Shown: piece by piece, positions 1 through 8,906 of the stretch
Layout: every line of letters begins with the position of its first letter
Numbering within the stretch: position 1 is the stretch's first letter
Assembly: GCF_000092125.1 (NCBI RefSeq)
Contig: NC_014212.1
Coordinates: 454,001-518,000, forward strand
Direction of reading: 5' to 3'
DNA from: Allomeiothermus silvanus DSM 9946
Lineage (GTDB): Bacteria; Deinococcota; Deinococci; Deinococcales; Thermaceae
DNA: 64,000 bases
Program-made: the position numbers and the translations under genes
The notes under the pieces: generated by a model
What the model was told of the DNA's origin: nothing
Seen by the model: only the letters and a program-made list of their open reading frames with translations
Databases searched by the model: none

Positions 1-1
1 C

Positions 2-388
2 TACTATCCCGGTTGGTGGGAACCCGGTCCGGGCCTCTCCCTCTACGTCAACCTGGACCAGTGGAAGAGGCTGCCCAAGGACTACCAACAGGCTTTCGAA
101 GTCGCCGCCTACCAGGCCAACGTTGACATGATAGCCGACTACGACGCCAAGAACCCGGCGGCCTTCCGGCGGCTTTTGGGCCAGGGTGTCCAGATCAAGA
201 AGTTCCCCCGCGAGATCCTCAAAGCAGCCCAGAGCGCGGCTTTCGAGCTATACAACGAGGAGTCTAGTAAGAACGCCCAGTACAGGAAGGTCTTCGCCAA
301 CTGGGATCAGTTCCGCAAGGACAGCAGCCGGGTTATGGCCATCCACGAACTCAGCTTCGAGGAGTACATGTTCCCCCAGATCGTTTAG
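2..388 (+). CDS. TRAP transporter substrate-binding protein (DctP/TakP type), C-terminal part
   Basis: The gene enters from the left edge, with the reading frame starting at base 2 and stopping at 386-388. It is the C-terminal ~128 residues of a periplasmic TRAP solute receptor. The visible N-terminal motif YYPGWWEPG is characteristic of the DctP subfamily that binds 2-oxo/monocarboxylates, and the rest is the amphipathic helical tail typical of the family. It would deliver a carboxylate to the DctQ/DctM permease encoded at 1475-3423, but those genes lie on the opposite strand, so the receptor is transcribed separately and converges with them. A strong terminator follows at 486-513. The exact ligand cannot be read from this fragment. 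Confidence 0.85.
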   Translation, partial: YYPGWWEPGPGLSLYVNLDQWKRLPKDYQQAFEVAAYQANVDMIADYDAKNPAAFRRLLGQGVQIKKFPREILKAAQSAAFELYNEESSKNAQYRKVFANWDQFRKDSSRVMAIHELSFEEYMFPQIV

Positions 389-485
389 GGTCAGGTTGTG
401 AGAAGAGGGTGGCTCAGGCAGTAAAGCCGCTCCAGCGGTTCGGCTAGCACCGGTGCCCAGAGGCCTCCCGAGCGATGCGACGAGG

Positions 486-513
486 GCTCCCCACCTTGTG
501 CGGGGAGCTTTTT
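486..513 (+). terminator. Rho-independent terminator
   Basis: GCTCCCC and GGGGAGC form a 7-bp stem with a 9-nt loop, followed by TTTTT. It ends the transcript of the TRAP receptor gene, about 100 bases after its stop. Confidence 0.8.
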
Positions 514-571
514 CTGGGGCTTGTAGCTATGCGCCTTTACGATCCTGGCCGCTGGCGTAAACTTTGATCCG

Positions 572-1054
572 ATGAACGAAGCTTATCCTCTGCGTTCCAA
601 AAGAGGTCTGGCGACCATGGCAGCGGGCTCGAGCATGGTGCTGATGGGCTTGCTGGTGGTGGGGTACAGTCTGGCCGGGGGATTGCAGGGCTTCCAACTG
701 CTGGCGGTTCCGGTCATCCTGGGGCTGTTCATGATCGCGTTGGGGGTAGACGAAGGTTTCTTGGCCGAACTCGAGGTGACCCCCACCCAGGTCCGGATCA
801 AGAAATGGGGGAGTTGGGAGGAGTTTTCCCTCGAGGGCATTGAGGTAGTGGACGTTCTGCGAGACTGGCTGGGTTTGGGGGGGCTGATCCTGGTGCTGGC
901 GGCCAAGGGCCGGCCCAGCGTGCAGATCAACCTGCGGCAGTACAGCAACCGCAAAGAGCTAGCCCGGCGGATCCTCCAGGGGGTTTGGGCGGCGAACCGG
1001 GAGGTGCTCATCCTGCCCCGAGCCGAGCGCCGTTTTGGGCGGCCTCCGTATTAA
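572..1054 (+). CDS. small membrane protein, two TM segments plus PH-like domain
   Basis: A 160-residue protein with two hydrophobic segments (about residues 15-36 and 41-60) followed by a ~90-residue soluble part of alternating beta-strand character (LEVTPTQVRIKKWG onwards). This layout matches small bacterial membrane proteins with a pleckstrin-homology-like (bPH/YdbT-type) domain. I recognise no specific family and assign no function. The gene stands alone between the receptor gene and a degraded transposon fragment. The soluble domain likely faces the cytoplasm (inference). Confidence 0.6.
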   Translation: MNEAYPLRSKRGLATMAAGSSMVLMGLLVVGYSLAGGLQGFQLLAVPVILGLFMIALGVDEGFLAELEVTPTQVRIKKWGSWEEFSLEGIEVVDVLRDWLGLGGLILVLAAKGRPSVQINLRQYSNRKELARRILQGVWAANREVLILPRAERRFGRPPY

Positions 1055-1474
1055 GACTTCCAGCGATCCTCATCGGCGCTGGGCAAAGCTTGGCACTCAG
1101 CGCGCGGGATTCACGGGGACCCTTCGGCCCGGATGTTTTGGGCCGCGTGCAAATCCCGGTCATGCACCGCCCCGCACGTACACGTCCAGATCCTCCCCAG
1201 ATGGGCTGAACCGCCGGAAACGCGATACCCTCAAGGCATTTCCCTAATGTCCGTGAGTGGCGCGGCGGGACGACGTGTGGCACAAGTACGGTCTACCGGG
1301 AGCTTCGGGAGCGCTTTCGTCCCGTGCAAGCGCTCTTTATCCTCGCCATGCGGTGTGGCAAGGCGTAGCTGCGGCGGCAAGCCGTCGACCTACGCCCCTA
1401 CCAAAGACCTAGACCGCCCTGCAAACCCTACGCGCCCCGTGCACGGCCCATTTGCCCGGTCAACCATCCGCGCC
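1055..1474. other. 420-bp gene-free stretch with transposon debris
   Basis: There is no intact gene. It holds the degenerate tnpB 3' end described separately (1111-1176) and around 1287-1372 on the + strand a short open stretch (YRELRERF) that may be an N-terminal TnpB remnant. The two would be in opposite orientation, so this looks like rearranged debris of IS200/IS605-type elements. Confidence 0.5.
1111..1176 (-). pseudogene. tnpB (IS200/IS605 family) C-terminal fragment
   Basis: Read on the minus strand, the segment encodes [19 protein letters not shown] and then stops. This is the end of the TnpB zinc-finger domain followed by the hallmark HDRDxNAAxNI motif of TnpB proteins. Upstream the frame is interrupted, so only the C-terminus survives. 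No matching TnpA or element ends were recognised nearby. Confidence 0.7.
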
Positions 1475-2830
1475 TCACTTGGTGATCCAGTTCGTCACCA
1501 GCCAGGGGTTAAAGAGCACGATCAGCACCATCACTACCTGAATCACCACATAGGGGATGGCCCCCCAATAGATATCTGAGGTCTTGAGGCTGGGCGGGGC
1601 CACGCTGCGCAAGTAGAAGAGGGCGAACCCAAAAGGGGGATGCATGAAGGAGGTCTGGAGGTTCACCCCCAGCATCACCCCGAACCAGTACAGCCCGATC
1701 TTGTAGTCTTGCGGGTAGAGCTGTTCCATGATCCCCGTCACGGCGGGCAGGATCAGGGGGATCACGATAAAGGCGATCTCGAAATAGTCGAGGAAGAAGG
1801 CGATCAGGAAGACCAACAGGTTGAGCACGAGCAAAAAGGCCAGGGGGTTTTGCGGCAGGGTGCTCGACAGCAGGTTCTCCACCCAGCGGTCGCCGTCCAC
1901 CCCCACGAAGACCAGGCTGAAGATGCGCGAACCCACCAGGATAAAGGCCACGAAGGAGGTGATCCGGGCGGTGGATTCCATGGCCTGGAGCAGCACCTTC
2001 AGGCTCAACCGCCGCCGCAGGGCGGCCAGCACCAGCGCCCCCACGGCCCCCATGGCCCCGCCCTCGGTGGGGGTAGCCACTCCGATAAAGATCGTACCCA
2101 GCACCAAGAAGATCAGCACCAGGGGGGGGATCATGACGGTAAGCACTCGCATGACTAGCCGGACGCCGCGGTAGGTGCGGGCTTCCTCCGGGAGGCCGGG
2201 CGCTGCCTTGGGGTTAATGAGGCTGACCCCGATCACGTAAACCAGATAGAGCCCGGTGAGGATGAGGCTAGGAACCAAGGCCCCACGGTACATGTCGCCC
2301 ACGCTCACGCCAAGCTGGTCCGCCATGATGATGAGCACCAGGCTGGGGGGAACGATCTGGGCCAGGGTGCCCGAGGCGGCAATCACCCCGGAGGCAACCC
2401 GCGGGGAGTAACCGTAGCGCAGCATCACCGGTAGCGAGATGAGGCCCATGGCAATCACCGAGGCCGCCACCACGCCGGTTGTAGCACCCAGCAAGGCGCC
2501 TACGAGGATGACTGCATAAGCAATCCCACCGCGTAGCCGCCCGAAAAGCTGTCCCACCGTATCCAGCAGATCCTCGGCCATGCCGCTGCGCTCGAGGATC
2601 AACCCCATGAAGGTGAAGAAGGGAATGGCCAGCAGGGTTTGGTTTTTCAGGGTGTCGAAGATGCGCAGGGGGATATTTTGTAGGAATACCGGCTGGATAA
2701 AGTCGTAGTGCATACCAATCCAGCCGAACAACAAGCCCACCGCGCCCAGCGAGAAGGCTACCGGATACCCCAAGAGCAAAAAGACGATCAGGCCCACGAA
2801 CATCAGCGGGGCCATTACCTCGAAGCTCAC
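1475..2830 (-). CDS. dctM: TRAP transporter large permease DctM
   Basis: A 451-residue, strongly hydrophobic protein with about 12 membrane segments and the conserved DctM signatures GALLGATTGVVAASVIAMG (near residue 110) and a repeat of the same fold in the second half. It is the ion-coupled transport channel of a tripartite ATP-independent periplasmic transporter, using a Na+ or H+ gradient to import a carboxylate. Its start overlaps the stop of dctQ by 4 bp (ATGA), so the two subunits are translationally coupled. The matching receptor is probably the gene ending at 388. Length is normal for the family. Confidence 0.93.
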   Translation of the reverse strand: MSFEVMAPLMFVGLIVFLLLGYPVAFSLGAVGLLFGWIGMHYDFIQPVFLQNIPLRIFDTLKNQTLLAIPFFTFMGLILERSGMAEDLLDTVGQLFGRLRGGIAYAVILVGALLGATTGVVAASVIAMGLISLPVMLRYGYSPRVASGVIAASGTLAQIVPPSLVLIIMADQLGVSVGDMYRGALVPSLILTGLYLVYVIGVSLINPKAAPGLPEEARTYRGVRLVMRVLTVMIPPLVLIFLVLGTIFIGVATPTEGGAMGAVGALVLAALRRRLSLKVLLQAMESTARITSFVAFILVGSRIFSLVFVGVDGDRWVENLLSSTLPQNPLAFLLVLNLLVFLIAFFLDYFEIAFIVIPLILPAVTGIMEQLYPQDYKIGLYWFGVMLGVNLQTSFMHPPFGFALFYLRSVAPPSLKTSDIYWGAIPYVVIQVVMVLIVLFNPWLVTNWITK

Positions 2831-3423
2831 TGTTTATCCTCCTTCGGGTCGTTGTTCACTACGATGGCCTTGACCTCTTGAACCTCGGCCTCTTCCTCGG
2901 TCACGTATTCGGGGATCTCCAGGTGCCCGGTGAGCATAGCCAAACGCTTGATGACCTCGGAGATTGCTTGCAAGATTAGCAAGATAAACGCCACAGGAAT
3001 CAGGAGCTTGATCGGCCAGTAGGGCAGACCCCCAGCATCCGGCGACATCTCCCGGGTGCTGATGGAGTTAGCCACCCAAGGCAGTGAGGTTAGGAAGATC
3101 ACTACCGCGGTGGGGATCAAAAAGAAAAGCGTTCCCAGCAAGTCCACCCAGAGCTTGACCCTAGGTGGGTACTTGCTATAGAGCACATCCACCCGCACGT
3201 GACCATTCTTCATCAAGGTATAGCTGGCCCCCAGCAGGAAGATAGCCCCGAACATGATCCACTGCAGCTCGAGCCAGGCATTTGAGCTGTTGTGCAGAGT
3301 GTAGCGCACCAGGGCATTGCCCGCCGAGACCAAGCTAGATAGCAAAACCAACCAGACTACCGCTTTATTGATGTTTAGGCTGAGTGCGTCGATGGCCCGC
3401 GAGATACCCAGCAAGAACCTCAT
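2827..3423 (-). CDS. dctQ: TRAP transporter small permease DctQ
   Basis: A 198-residue membrane protein with four predicted membrane helices, the DctQ layout, including the typical W-x-x-x-M-F-G-A-x-F-L-L segment near residue 75. It forms the membrane complex with DctM. The ATG at 3421-3423 is preceded by a good ribosome-binding site (GGGAGG). The C-terminus is longer and more acidic than usual (EEEAEVQEV...). It is the first gene of a two-gene operon with dctM. Confidence 0.9.
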   Translation of the reverse strand: MRFLLGISRAIDALSLNINKAVVWLVLLSSLVSAGNALVRYTLHNSSNAWLELQWIMFGAIFLLGASYTLMKNGHVRVDVLYSKYPPRVKLWVDLLGTLFFLIPTAVVIFLTSLPWVANSISTREMSPDAGGLPYWPIKLLIPVAFILLILQAISEVIKRLAMLTGHLEIPEYVTEEEAEVQEVKAIVVNNDPKEDKQ

Positions 3424-3500
3424 GCGACCTCCCTTAAACTGACCCGACCATCGTATAGGACGGTATTGTCCTCGTCAATGCGACCGGATGGCCAAGGGGG

Positions 3501-4715
3501 TTAACGGGCACCGCGAATCTGCCGCACCAGAAACGTTCCCAGCAGAAAAAACCCTGCTGCTAACAGGAAGACCAAGGTATACCCCGAGCCCGCCGAGGCT
3601 TGGTTGGCCCGGTCAATCAGCCCGCCAAAACTCCCTGCGATCACCTGGGGCAGCACGATGGAAGTCTGCCACAATCCCATGTCGGTGGCGTAGCCTTCGG
3701 GGTCGGGGAGTACGTCTGCGACCAGAGCCCAGTCCACAGCCAGATAGATGCCAAAAAACACCCCGAAGATCAGGGCCAAGGCCACCAGCAGATCGAAACG
3801 GGGCAGCATTAGGATCGGCAGCATCACCAGCGATAATCCAATCCCCGAGACGTAGATCAGGCGTTTGCGCCCCAGTTGGTCTGAGCGCCGCCCAGCGTAG
3901 ACGGCCGAGAGCGCCCCCCCTACGAAGATCATCAGCCCCAACACCCCCACCGCCTGGGCCGGGTCTACAAGGTGCAGGCCAAAGGCGTCGAAGGTGCGAA
4001 CTACGTCGCTCAGGTAGTACAGCAGATAGGTCTGCACACTGTACTGGCCTAGCATGGCGAAGAAACGGGTGGCCCATACCCAGCGGAAGTCAGGGTTTTT
4101 CCAGGGGGCTAACATGCTCTGCACGAAGCTGAGCTGGCGCTGGCGTAGCCCTGGCACCTCCTGGATCGCCCGCAAAACGAGCAGCGCTGCGAGCAGGTTG
4201 ACCCCGGCCAGCACATAAAACTGTCCAGTGACGTTGGGCAAAGAGAAGATCAGCACTGCCGCCGCAATGTTGCCGATCATCTGCATGGTTCCCAAATACC
4301 CCGAAGCCGCTCCCCGTTTGGAGCGGGGCACTAAATCGGGGATCAAGGCCGAATAAGGGCCCGTGCCGAGGTCATCGGCGATCTGCAAGAGGATATAGGC
4401 CGCAAATAGTACCGCATAGCTGGGGGCATGAGCCATCCAGACCAAAGCCACGGCGGTGAGCACTGCCCCGATGGCCAAGAAAGGCATCCGCCGTCCCACG
4501 CGGTCGGAGAGGTAGCCCGTCAGCGGGGGGCCGACAAAGGCCATTACCGCTCCGGTGGCGAAGAGCAGGCCCAGCGCCCCGGCTTTCTGCTCGTCGGGAA
4601 CCAGTTGCGCCACCCGTCCGGGGAGCAAGGCCAGGAGGACAGCCGCCCACTTGAAGCTGCTGGCAAACCAGTAGGAAGCCAGGACCATGTACCAGCTTGG
4701 GGTAAAGGGCTGCAT
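3501..4715 (-). CDS. MFS transporter
   Basis: A 404-residue protein with 12 hydrophobic segments. The major-facilitator motif A, DRVGRR, lies at residues 71-76 between helices 2 and 3, and a second copy (GRRSDQLGRKR) lies between helices 8 and 9. The substrate cannot be read from sequence; the two-half organisation resembles sugar or glycoside-type MFS carriers. It is monocistronic and divergent from the IS481 element. A TATACT -10 box sits 7 bp before the ATG, suggesting a leaderless message. Confidence 0.88.
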   Translation of the reverse strand: MQPFTPSWYMVLASYWFASSFKWAAVLLALLPGRVAQLVPDEQKAGALGLLFATGAVMAFVGPPLTGYLSDRVGRRMPFLAIGAVLTAVALVWMAHAPSYAVLFAAYILLQIADDLGTGPYSALIPDLVPRSKRGAASGYLGTMQMIGNIAAAVLIFSLPNVTGQFYVLAGVNLLAALLVLRAIQEVPGLRQRQLSFVQSMLAPWKNPDFRWVWATRFFAMLGQYSVQTYLLYYLSDVVRTFDAFGLHLVDPAQAVGVLGLMIFVGGALSAVYAGRRSDQLGRKRLIYVSGIGLSLVMLPILMLPRFDLLVALALIFGVFFGIYLAVDWALVADVLPDPEGYATDMGLWQTSIVLPQVIAGSFGGLIDRANQASAGSGYTLVFLLAAGFFLLGTFLVRQIRGAR

Positions 4716-4722
4716 CTAGCCC

Positions 4723-4728
4723 AGTATA
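4723..4728 (-). promoter_or_regulatory. putative leaderless -10 box of the MFS gene
   Basis: TATACT on the minus strand ends 7 bases before the start codon at 4715, the spacing expected when transcription begins at the ATG. There is no Shine-Dalgarno sequence and no convincing -35 box. Confidence 0.4.
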
Positions 4729-4778
4729 GGTGGGATTGCTCGAGATAGAGCCTGGAGGGTAGCTTACCTTTGCCCGTT

Positions 4779-5920
4779 GTGAACCCGGACAAACACATGT
4801 GAGACTCTAAGCTGGGATAAAAAGAGGGGAACCGACCAGGAAAGGAGGTTCCCCAGGTGCAGTTTACCACCGTTGGCCGAGAGATATGGAGAGGCGCTAG
4901 ACAAGCACAGAGGCTGGCCGAGGCCAACGCAAGCGACCCAGAGGTCCAGGAACGTCTGCGCAAGCTCCGACTGGTCAAAGCCCTGCGTGAAAGTAAAAAG
5001 AGCTGGAAGGAGATCCAGGACCTGGTCGGGATCAGCCGGGCCACCTACCACCGCTGGCAAAAAGCCCTAAAAGAAAAGGGCCTGGCTGGACTCAAACCCC
5101 GCTCCCGCCGCCCTAAGCACCTGCGCACAAAGGTCCACTGGACCCCAGGGCTGCTCATTAGAATAGAAACTCTCCGCAAGGAAAACCCCACCTGGGGACG
5201 CTGGTCCATCTGGCTTACCCTCCGCAAGGAGGGTTTCCAGATGAGCGAACGCACGGTGGGGCGCATCCTGGCCTACCTGGAGAAGCACCGACGTATCGAG
5301 AGCGTGGCCGGCTACCTGGCCCGGACTCAAAGAGGGAAGCTAAAGCGAAGGGTAAACCGGCCCTACGCCAAAAGGAAGCCCCGAGGATACGAGGCCAGGG
5401 CTCCTGGGGACCTGGTCCAGGTGGACACCCTCACCCTGACCTTAGGACCGGGAAGCATGGTCAAGCACTTCTCGGCGATTGACCTCCATAGCCGGTTTGT
5501 CCTGGCGGAGGTGCACAGCCGGGCCACGGCTAAGCTTTCTGAGGGGTTCTTGTCCTTGCTTCTGGCCAGGGCCCCTTTTCCCATCCGGGCCATCCAGGTG
5601 GATGGGGGCAGCGAGTTCATGGCCGAGTTTGAGGAGGCCTGCTGTGCTCTGGGGATTGCCTTGTTTGTGCTACCGCCGAGGAGTCCTAAACTCAATGGTC
5701 ACGTGGAGCGGATGCAGCGGACCTTCAAGGAGGAGTTCTACACCCGGCCTTTGCCCACCCCGCTCAGCGAGCTGCAGGCAGAGCTGGATACCTACCTGGA
5801 CTACTACAACCGCCGAAGGCCTCACATGGCCCTGGGGGGTCTTGCTCCGCTGGAGTTTTTGGCTAAGATGCAAGAGGAGTCGGTTCCTCAAAGAGTCTCA
5901 AATGTGTTGACCGATTACAC
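4779..5920 (+). mobile_element. IS481-family insertion sequence
   Basis: A ~1.14-kb element bounded by imperfect inverted repeats of about 30 bp. The left end starts GTGAACCCGG and contains CACATGTGAGACTCT (4779-4808). The right end is AGAGTCTCAAATGTG...CCGATTACAC (5892-5920). The flanks share GTT (4776-4778 and 5921-5923), a possible 3-bp target duplication. One DDE transposase fills the element. The right end lies directly against the -35 box of the tRNA-Arg promoter. Confidence 0.8.
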
Positions 5921-5972
5921 GTTGTTGACAGCTTTCGGGGGCTGTGCTATCTTACAGGACGCGCTCGAGTGA
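4857..5972 (+). CDS. IS481-family transposase
   Basis: A 371-residue DDE transposase/integrase. An N-terminal helix-turn-helix (about residues 45-85, KSWKEIQDLVGISRATYHRW) is followed by a second winged-helix region and an rve catalytic core. The acidic triad is visible: D190 in VQVD, D249 in VDGGSEF and E284 in HVER, with 34 residues between the last two. GTG was chosen as start because AAGGAGG lies 8 bases upstream. The frame runs through the right inverted repeat and stops 52 bases beyond it, so the last ~17 residues come from flanking chromosome. It appears intact. Confidence 0.9.
   Translation: MQFTTVGREIWRGARQAQRLAEANASDPEVQERLRKLRLVKALRESKKSWKEIQDLVGISRATYHRWQKALKEKGLAGLKPRSRRPKHLRTKVHWTPGLLIRIETLRKENPTWGRWSIWLTLRKEGFQMSERTVGRILAYLEKHRRIESVAGYLARTQRGKLKRRVNRPYAKRKPRGYEARAPGDLVQVDTLTLTLGPGSMVKHFSAIDLHSRFVLAEVHSRATAKLSEGFLSLLLARAPFPIRAIQVDGGSEFMAEFEEACCALGIALFVLPPRSPKLNGHVERMQRTFKEEFYTRPLPTPLSELQAELDTYLDYYNRRRPHMALGGLAPLEFLAKMQEESVPQRVSNVLTDYTLLTAFGGCAILQDALE
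5925..5953 (+). promoter_or_regulatory. promoter of tRNA-Arg
   Basis: A perfect -35 TTGACA (5925-5930), 17-bp spacer and -10 TATCTT (5948-5953), 30 bases before the tRNA. The IS481 right end is 4 bases upstream of the -35 box, so the core promoter was spared. Confidence 0.7.
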
Positions 5973-5983
5973 GCGTAAAGCCA

Positions 5984-6060
5984 GGGCCCGTAGCTCAGCT
6001 GGATAGAGCGACTGACTACGGATCAGTAGGCCAGGGGTTCGAATCCTCTCGGGCCCGCCA
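5984..6060 (+). tRNA. tRNA-Arg (ACG)
   Basis: The full cloverleaf can be drawn: acceptor stem GGGCCCG with CGGGCCC, D-arm AGCTC...GAGC, anticodon stem ACTGA/TCAGT with loop CTACGGA (anticodon ACG), and T-loop GTTCGAATC. The 3' CCA is encoded. The ACG anticodon, read as ICG, decodes CGU, CGC and CGA arginine codons. Confidence 0.97.
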
Positions 6061-6065
6061 ATAAT

Positions 6066-6091
6066 CCCCTCGAGCCCATGGGCTCGAGGGG
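6066..6091. terminator. perfect palindrome between tRNA-Arg and the convergent GH3 gene
   Basis: Two 13-nt arms (CCCCTCGAGCCCA and its complement) form a perfect inverted repeat six bases after the tRNA and 15 bases from the stop of the convergent gene. There is no long T-run, so it is a probable bidirectional stop or tRNA processing hairpin and not a textbook terminator. Confidence 0.5.
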
Positions 6092-6106
6092 TAAGCTTTG
6101 GGCTTT

Positions 6107-7600
6107 TCACCTGCGCACCTGCTCGAGCAGCTCCTGTACGATCTCTTCGGCAGCAGCAGGCAGAAGGCTTTCCTGAAACTCCAGCACGCTGCGCAAGGGG
6201 GTATCGAGGATAAAGCCCATCATGTCCATACCGATAGCTTGCTCGCCTGTTCCCATCGCTGCGCCCATTTGCTGTACGAGATTGTTGAGGATCGGCTCGA
6301 TTACCGCCCTCCCCCGTTTGTCCTCAAGCCATTCGCGCGGGGTGGATTCGATGTTGAGGAGCGAGGGGAGATCGAGCGTGGATTCCAGCGTCACTGTTTT
6401 GCGAAGGCGGATATCCCCTGCTGAAGCCCCCACCAAGATTTCAAACTCCCCGTCTTCGGTAATCCAGCGCTTATAACCAGGATGGTAGTAGGCGAAGGCG
6501 CGGAAGTCCAGCGGTACACTTACGGTTCGGGTTTCGCCAGGTTGTAGCTCGAGCTTAGCAAAACCCTTGAGTTCTTTCACCGGGCGCACCAGCTTGGACT
6601 TCACGTCGCGCACATAGACCTGAACGGTCTCTTGGCCCGCTACCTGGCCGGTGTTGCTCACCTCGAGCGATATGGTGATGCCCTCGGTGTCCTTGAAGAC
6701 CTCGGCAGAGACCCGTAGGTCACGGTACTCGAAGGTGGTGTAGGAAAGCCCGTGACCGAAGGGGAAGAGCACCGGAACTTCCTTAGCGTCGTAGTAGCGG
6801 TAGCCGATGAAGAGGCCCTCGCCGTAGCGCACCTGGCCGTTCTCGCCGGGGAAGTTGAGGTAAGCTGGAGTGTCTTGCAGGCGCAGGGGAAAGGTCTCGG
6901 CCAGCTTACCGGAAGGGTTGATGCGGCCAAAGAGGATGTCGGCGATGGCCCCAGCTCCGGCCTGACCCATCAGCCACCCTTGTAGCACTGCCCCCACTCC
7001 TTCGATCCATGGGCCCATCTCCACCGCCGAGCCGGTGTTGAGTACCACTACCGTACGGGGCTGCGCGCGGCTCACGGCCTGGATAAGGGCTACTTGCTGA
7101 GGGGTGAGGCCCAGGTAGGGACGGTCGTAGCCTTCCGACTCTACTGCGGGCGGCAGGGCCGCAAAGACCAGCGCCACCTCGGCCTTTTGGGCCTGGGCTA
7201 CTGCCTCCTCGATGCGCTTGGGATCTTCCTCGAGGCCTGCCGGGTAGCCTTCGCTATAGGTAAGCACCGCGTCCGTAGCCACCTTGCGTAGTTCCTCCAG
7301 GGGAATGTCTACCTGGGTAGGGTTCACGTTGGAACTGCCCCCGCCTTGGAACTGTGGGTACAAGGCCGAACGGCCGATCACCGCGATGCGCCGAGGGTTC
7401 CGAAGGGGCAGCAGGCCCTCGTTCTTGAGCAGTACCATGCCCTCCGAAGCGGCCTTGCGGGCCAGGGCATGGTGGGCTTCCTTATCGAAACGGCCTCCTT
7501 TGGGGGTCTCGGCGGCCTTAAACACGATTTGCAGGATGCGCCGAACCGCCTCGTTGAGCTTGGACTCCTTTAGCTTCCCACTGCGTACCGCTTCGATCAC
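6107..7600 (-). pseudogene. GH3 beta-glucosidase, N-terminal catalytic domain missing
   Basis: 497 residues corresponding to the second half of a glycoside hydrolase family 3 enzyme: the C-terminal alpha/beta sandwich (GMVLLKNEGLLPL..., VVVLNTGSAVEM) and the fibronectin-III-like domain (GHGLSYTTFEY, ETVQVYVRD). The N-terminal barrel carrying the catalytic aspartate is absent. The homologous frame continues upstream of the GTG as GLPGPKLRHTQA, resembling the end of the barrel (normally MPGP), and stops exactly at the LacI gene's TGA. A deletion has therefore joined the gene behind lacI. The protein may be expressed but should not hydrolyse glycosides. Confidence 0.8.
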
Positions 7601-7639
7601 GGCTTGGGTATGGCGCAGCTTGGGACCGGGGAGGCCGGC

Positions 7640-8701
7640 TCAGCTTGGCTCGTCTACCACCCCCTTCTCCTTAACGAGGCGATGGGAATGCCGGAGGGGC
7701 CGGGCTGTGCTGGCCCGTTCCACCAGCTCGGTGGGCAAGGTGATACGGCTCGAGGGGGGCTTGACCCCCCGTAGCATGGCGATCATCATTCGGGCCGCGG
7801 CCACCCCCATCTGGTAGAGGGGTTGCCGGATGGTGGTGAGGGGTGGATAGACCTGGCTGGCCATCGGGATATCATCGAACCCGATCACCGAGATGTCCTG
7901 GGGTACCCGCAGGCCTTGTTCTTTGATGGCCTCCATCACCCCGAAGGCCATCAGGTCACTGGCCGCGAAGATAGCCGTCGGGGGATCGGGCAACGAGAGG
8001 AGTTTTTTCCCCGCGCTAAAGCCGCCGGGCTGCAAAAAATCTCCTGCAGCGACCAGGGTTTTGTCGAAGGGCAGCCCGGCGGCCAGCAGGGCCTCCTTGT
8101 AGCCTTGCAAGCGTGCCGTGGAGGCCCCGTAGCCTCTAGGACCGCTTACCAAGCCGATGCGCCGGTGGCCTAGGGCCAGCAGGTGCTCCATTGCCAGCCG
8201 GGCTCCGCTGTAGTTATCCACGTCTACCGAGGGCAGCATGATCTTGTTCCCCCGGTGGTCAATCACCACTACCGGGATGCCCGCCTGCTCAAGCCCCACC
8301 AGCATCTCGTCGGGAGTACGGGGCAAAAGCAGCAACAGCCCATCGGTGATTCCTCGCAAGAACGCCACCTGGTGGCGCTCCCGGGTGAGGTCGGAGGCAG
8401 TGGAGATGAGCATCTCCATTCCCGAGCGGCGCACCTCGTCGCCAGCCCCCCGCACGATCTCCCCCATGTACTGGGAAGAGAGGTCGGGGACCAGCATACC
8501 CACGGTGTTGGTACGCCCCCCAGCCAGCCCCCGGGCGGCCAGGTTGGCAGTATAGCCGGTACGTTGAATGGCTTCTTGCACCCGCGTTCGGGTGGCTTCG
8601 GATACGTTGGGGCGGTGGTTGAGCACGTTGGAAACCGTCACCGCCGAAACTCCCGCCAGCTTGGCAACATCCTTTAAGGTGACCCGCACTTCTCTTCTCA
8701 C
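7640..8701 (-). CDS. LacI-family transcriptional regulator
   Basis: A 353-residue repressor. The N-terminal helix-turn-helix [20 protein letters not shown] (residues 8-27) and hinge helix ([10 protein letters not shown]) are followed by a periplasmic-binding-protein-like effector domain ([12 protein letters not shown]..., [15 protein letters not shown]). It probably senses a sugar and controls the divergent genes at 8907-10823 and itself, because a 14-bp LacI-type palindrome (8752-8765) lies between its own -35 and -10 boxes. The truncated glucosidase downstream suggests a glycoside-utilisation locus. The C-terminal tail ([13 protein letters not shown]) ends where the deletion in the GH3 gene starts. 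Confidence 0.9.
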   Translation of the reverse strand: MRREVRVTLKDVAKLAGVSAVTVSNVLNHRPNVSEATRTRVQEAIQRTGYTANLAARGLAGGRTNTVGMLVPDLSSQYMGEIVRGAGDEVRRSGMEMLISTASDLTRERHQVAFLRGITDGLLLLLPRTPDEMLVGLEQAGIPVVVIDHRGNKIMLPSVDVDNYSGARLAMEHLLALGHRRIGLVSGPRGYGASTARLQGYKEALLAAGLPFDKTLVAAGDFLQPGGFSAGKKLLSLPDPPTAIFAASDLMAFGVMEAIKEQGLRVPQDISVIGFDDIPMASQVYPPLTTIRQPLYQMGVAAARMMIAMLRGVKPPSSRITLPTELVERASTARPLRHSHRLVKEKGVVDEPS

Positions 8702-8749
8702 AGCTTCCCTCTTTTCGCGAGAGGATAACTTGGTATGATGTTTAGCGTT

Positions 8750-8778
8750 AAGTTAAGCGCTTAACCAAAAGCTGTCAA
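8750..8778 (-). promoter_or_regulatory. lacI-type gene promoter with embedded operator
   Basis: On the minus strand a -35 TTGACA (8773-8778), a 17-bp spacer and -10 TAACTT (8750-8755). The perfect palindrome GTTAAGCGCTTAAC (8752-8765) has the central CG typical of LacI/GalR operators and overlaps the -10 and spacer, implying autoregulation. On the + strand it lies just downstream of a possible TATGAT box (8734-8739), so it could also block the divergent transcript. Confidence 0.7.
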
Positions 8779-8906
8779 TACAGCGTCAAGCCCGAAGCTG
8801 GGAGTGTTGCCGTGGCTAGGGCTTGGGGAAGGAGGAGCCAAGCACAAAGCAGGCGGCGATAATCGGCGAGTAGGAAAGCGGGGCTCGAGCCCCCGGAGGA
8901 TTAGCG

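Noticed and set aside
1287-1372. Plus-strand TnpB N-terminal remnant (VYRELRERF)
   Set aside because: Resemblance is too short to annotate as a gene; mentioned only as possible debris.
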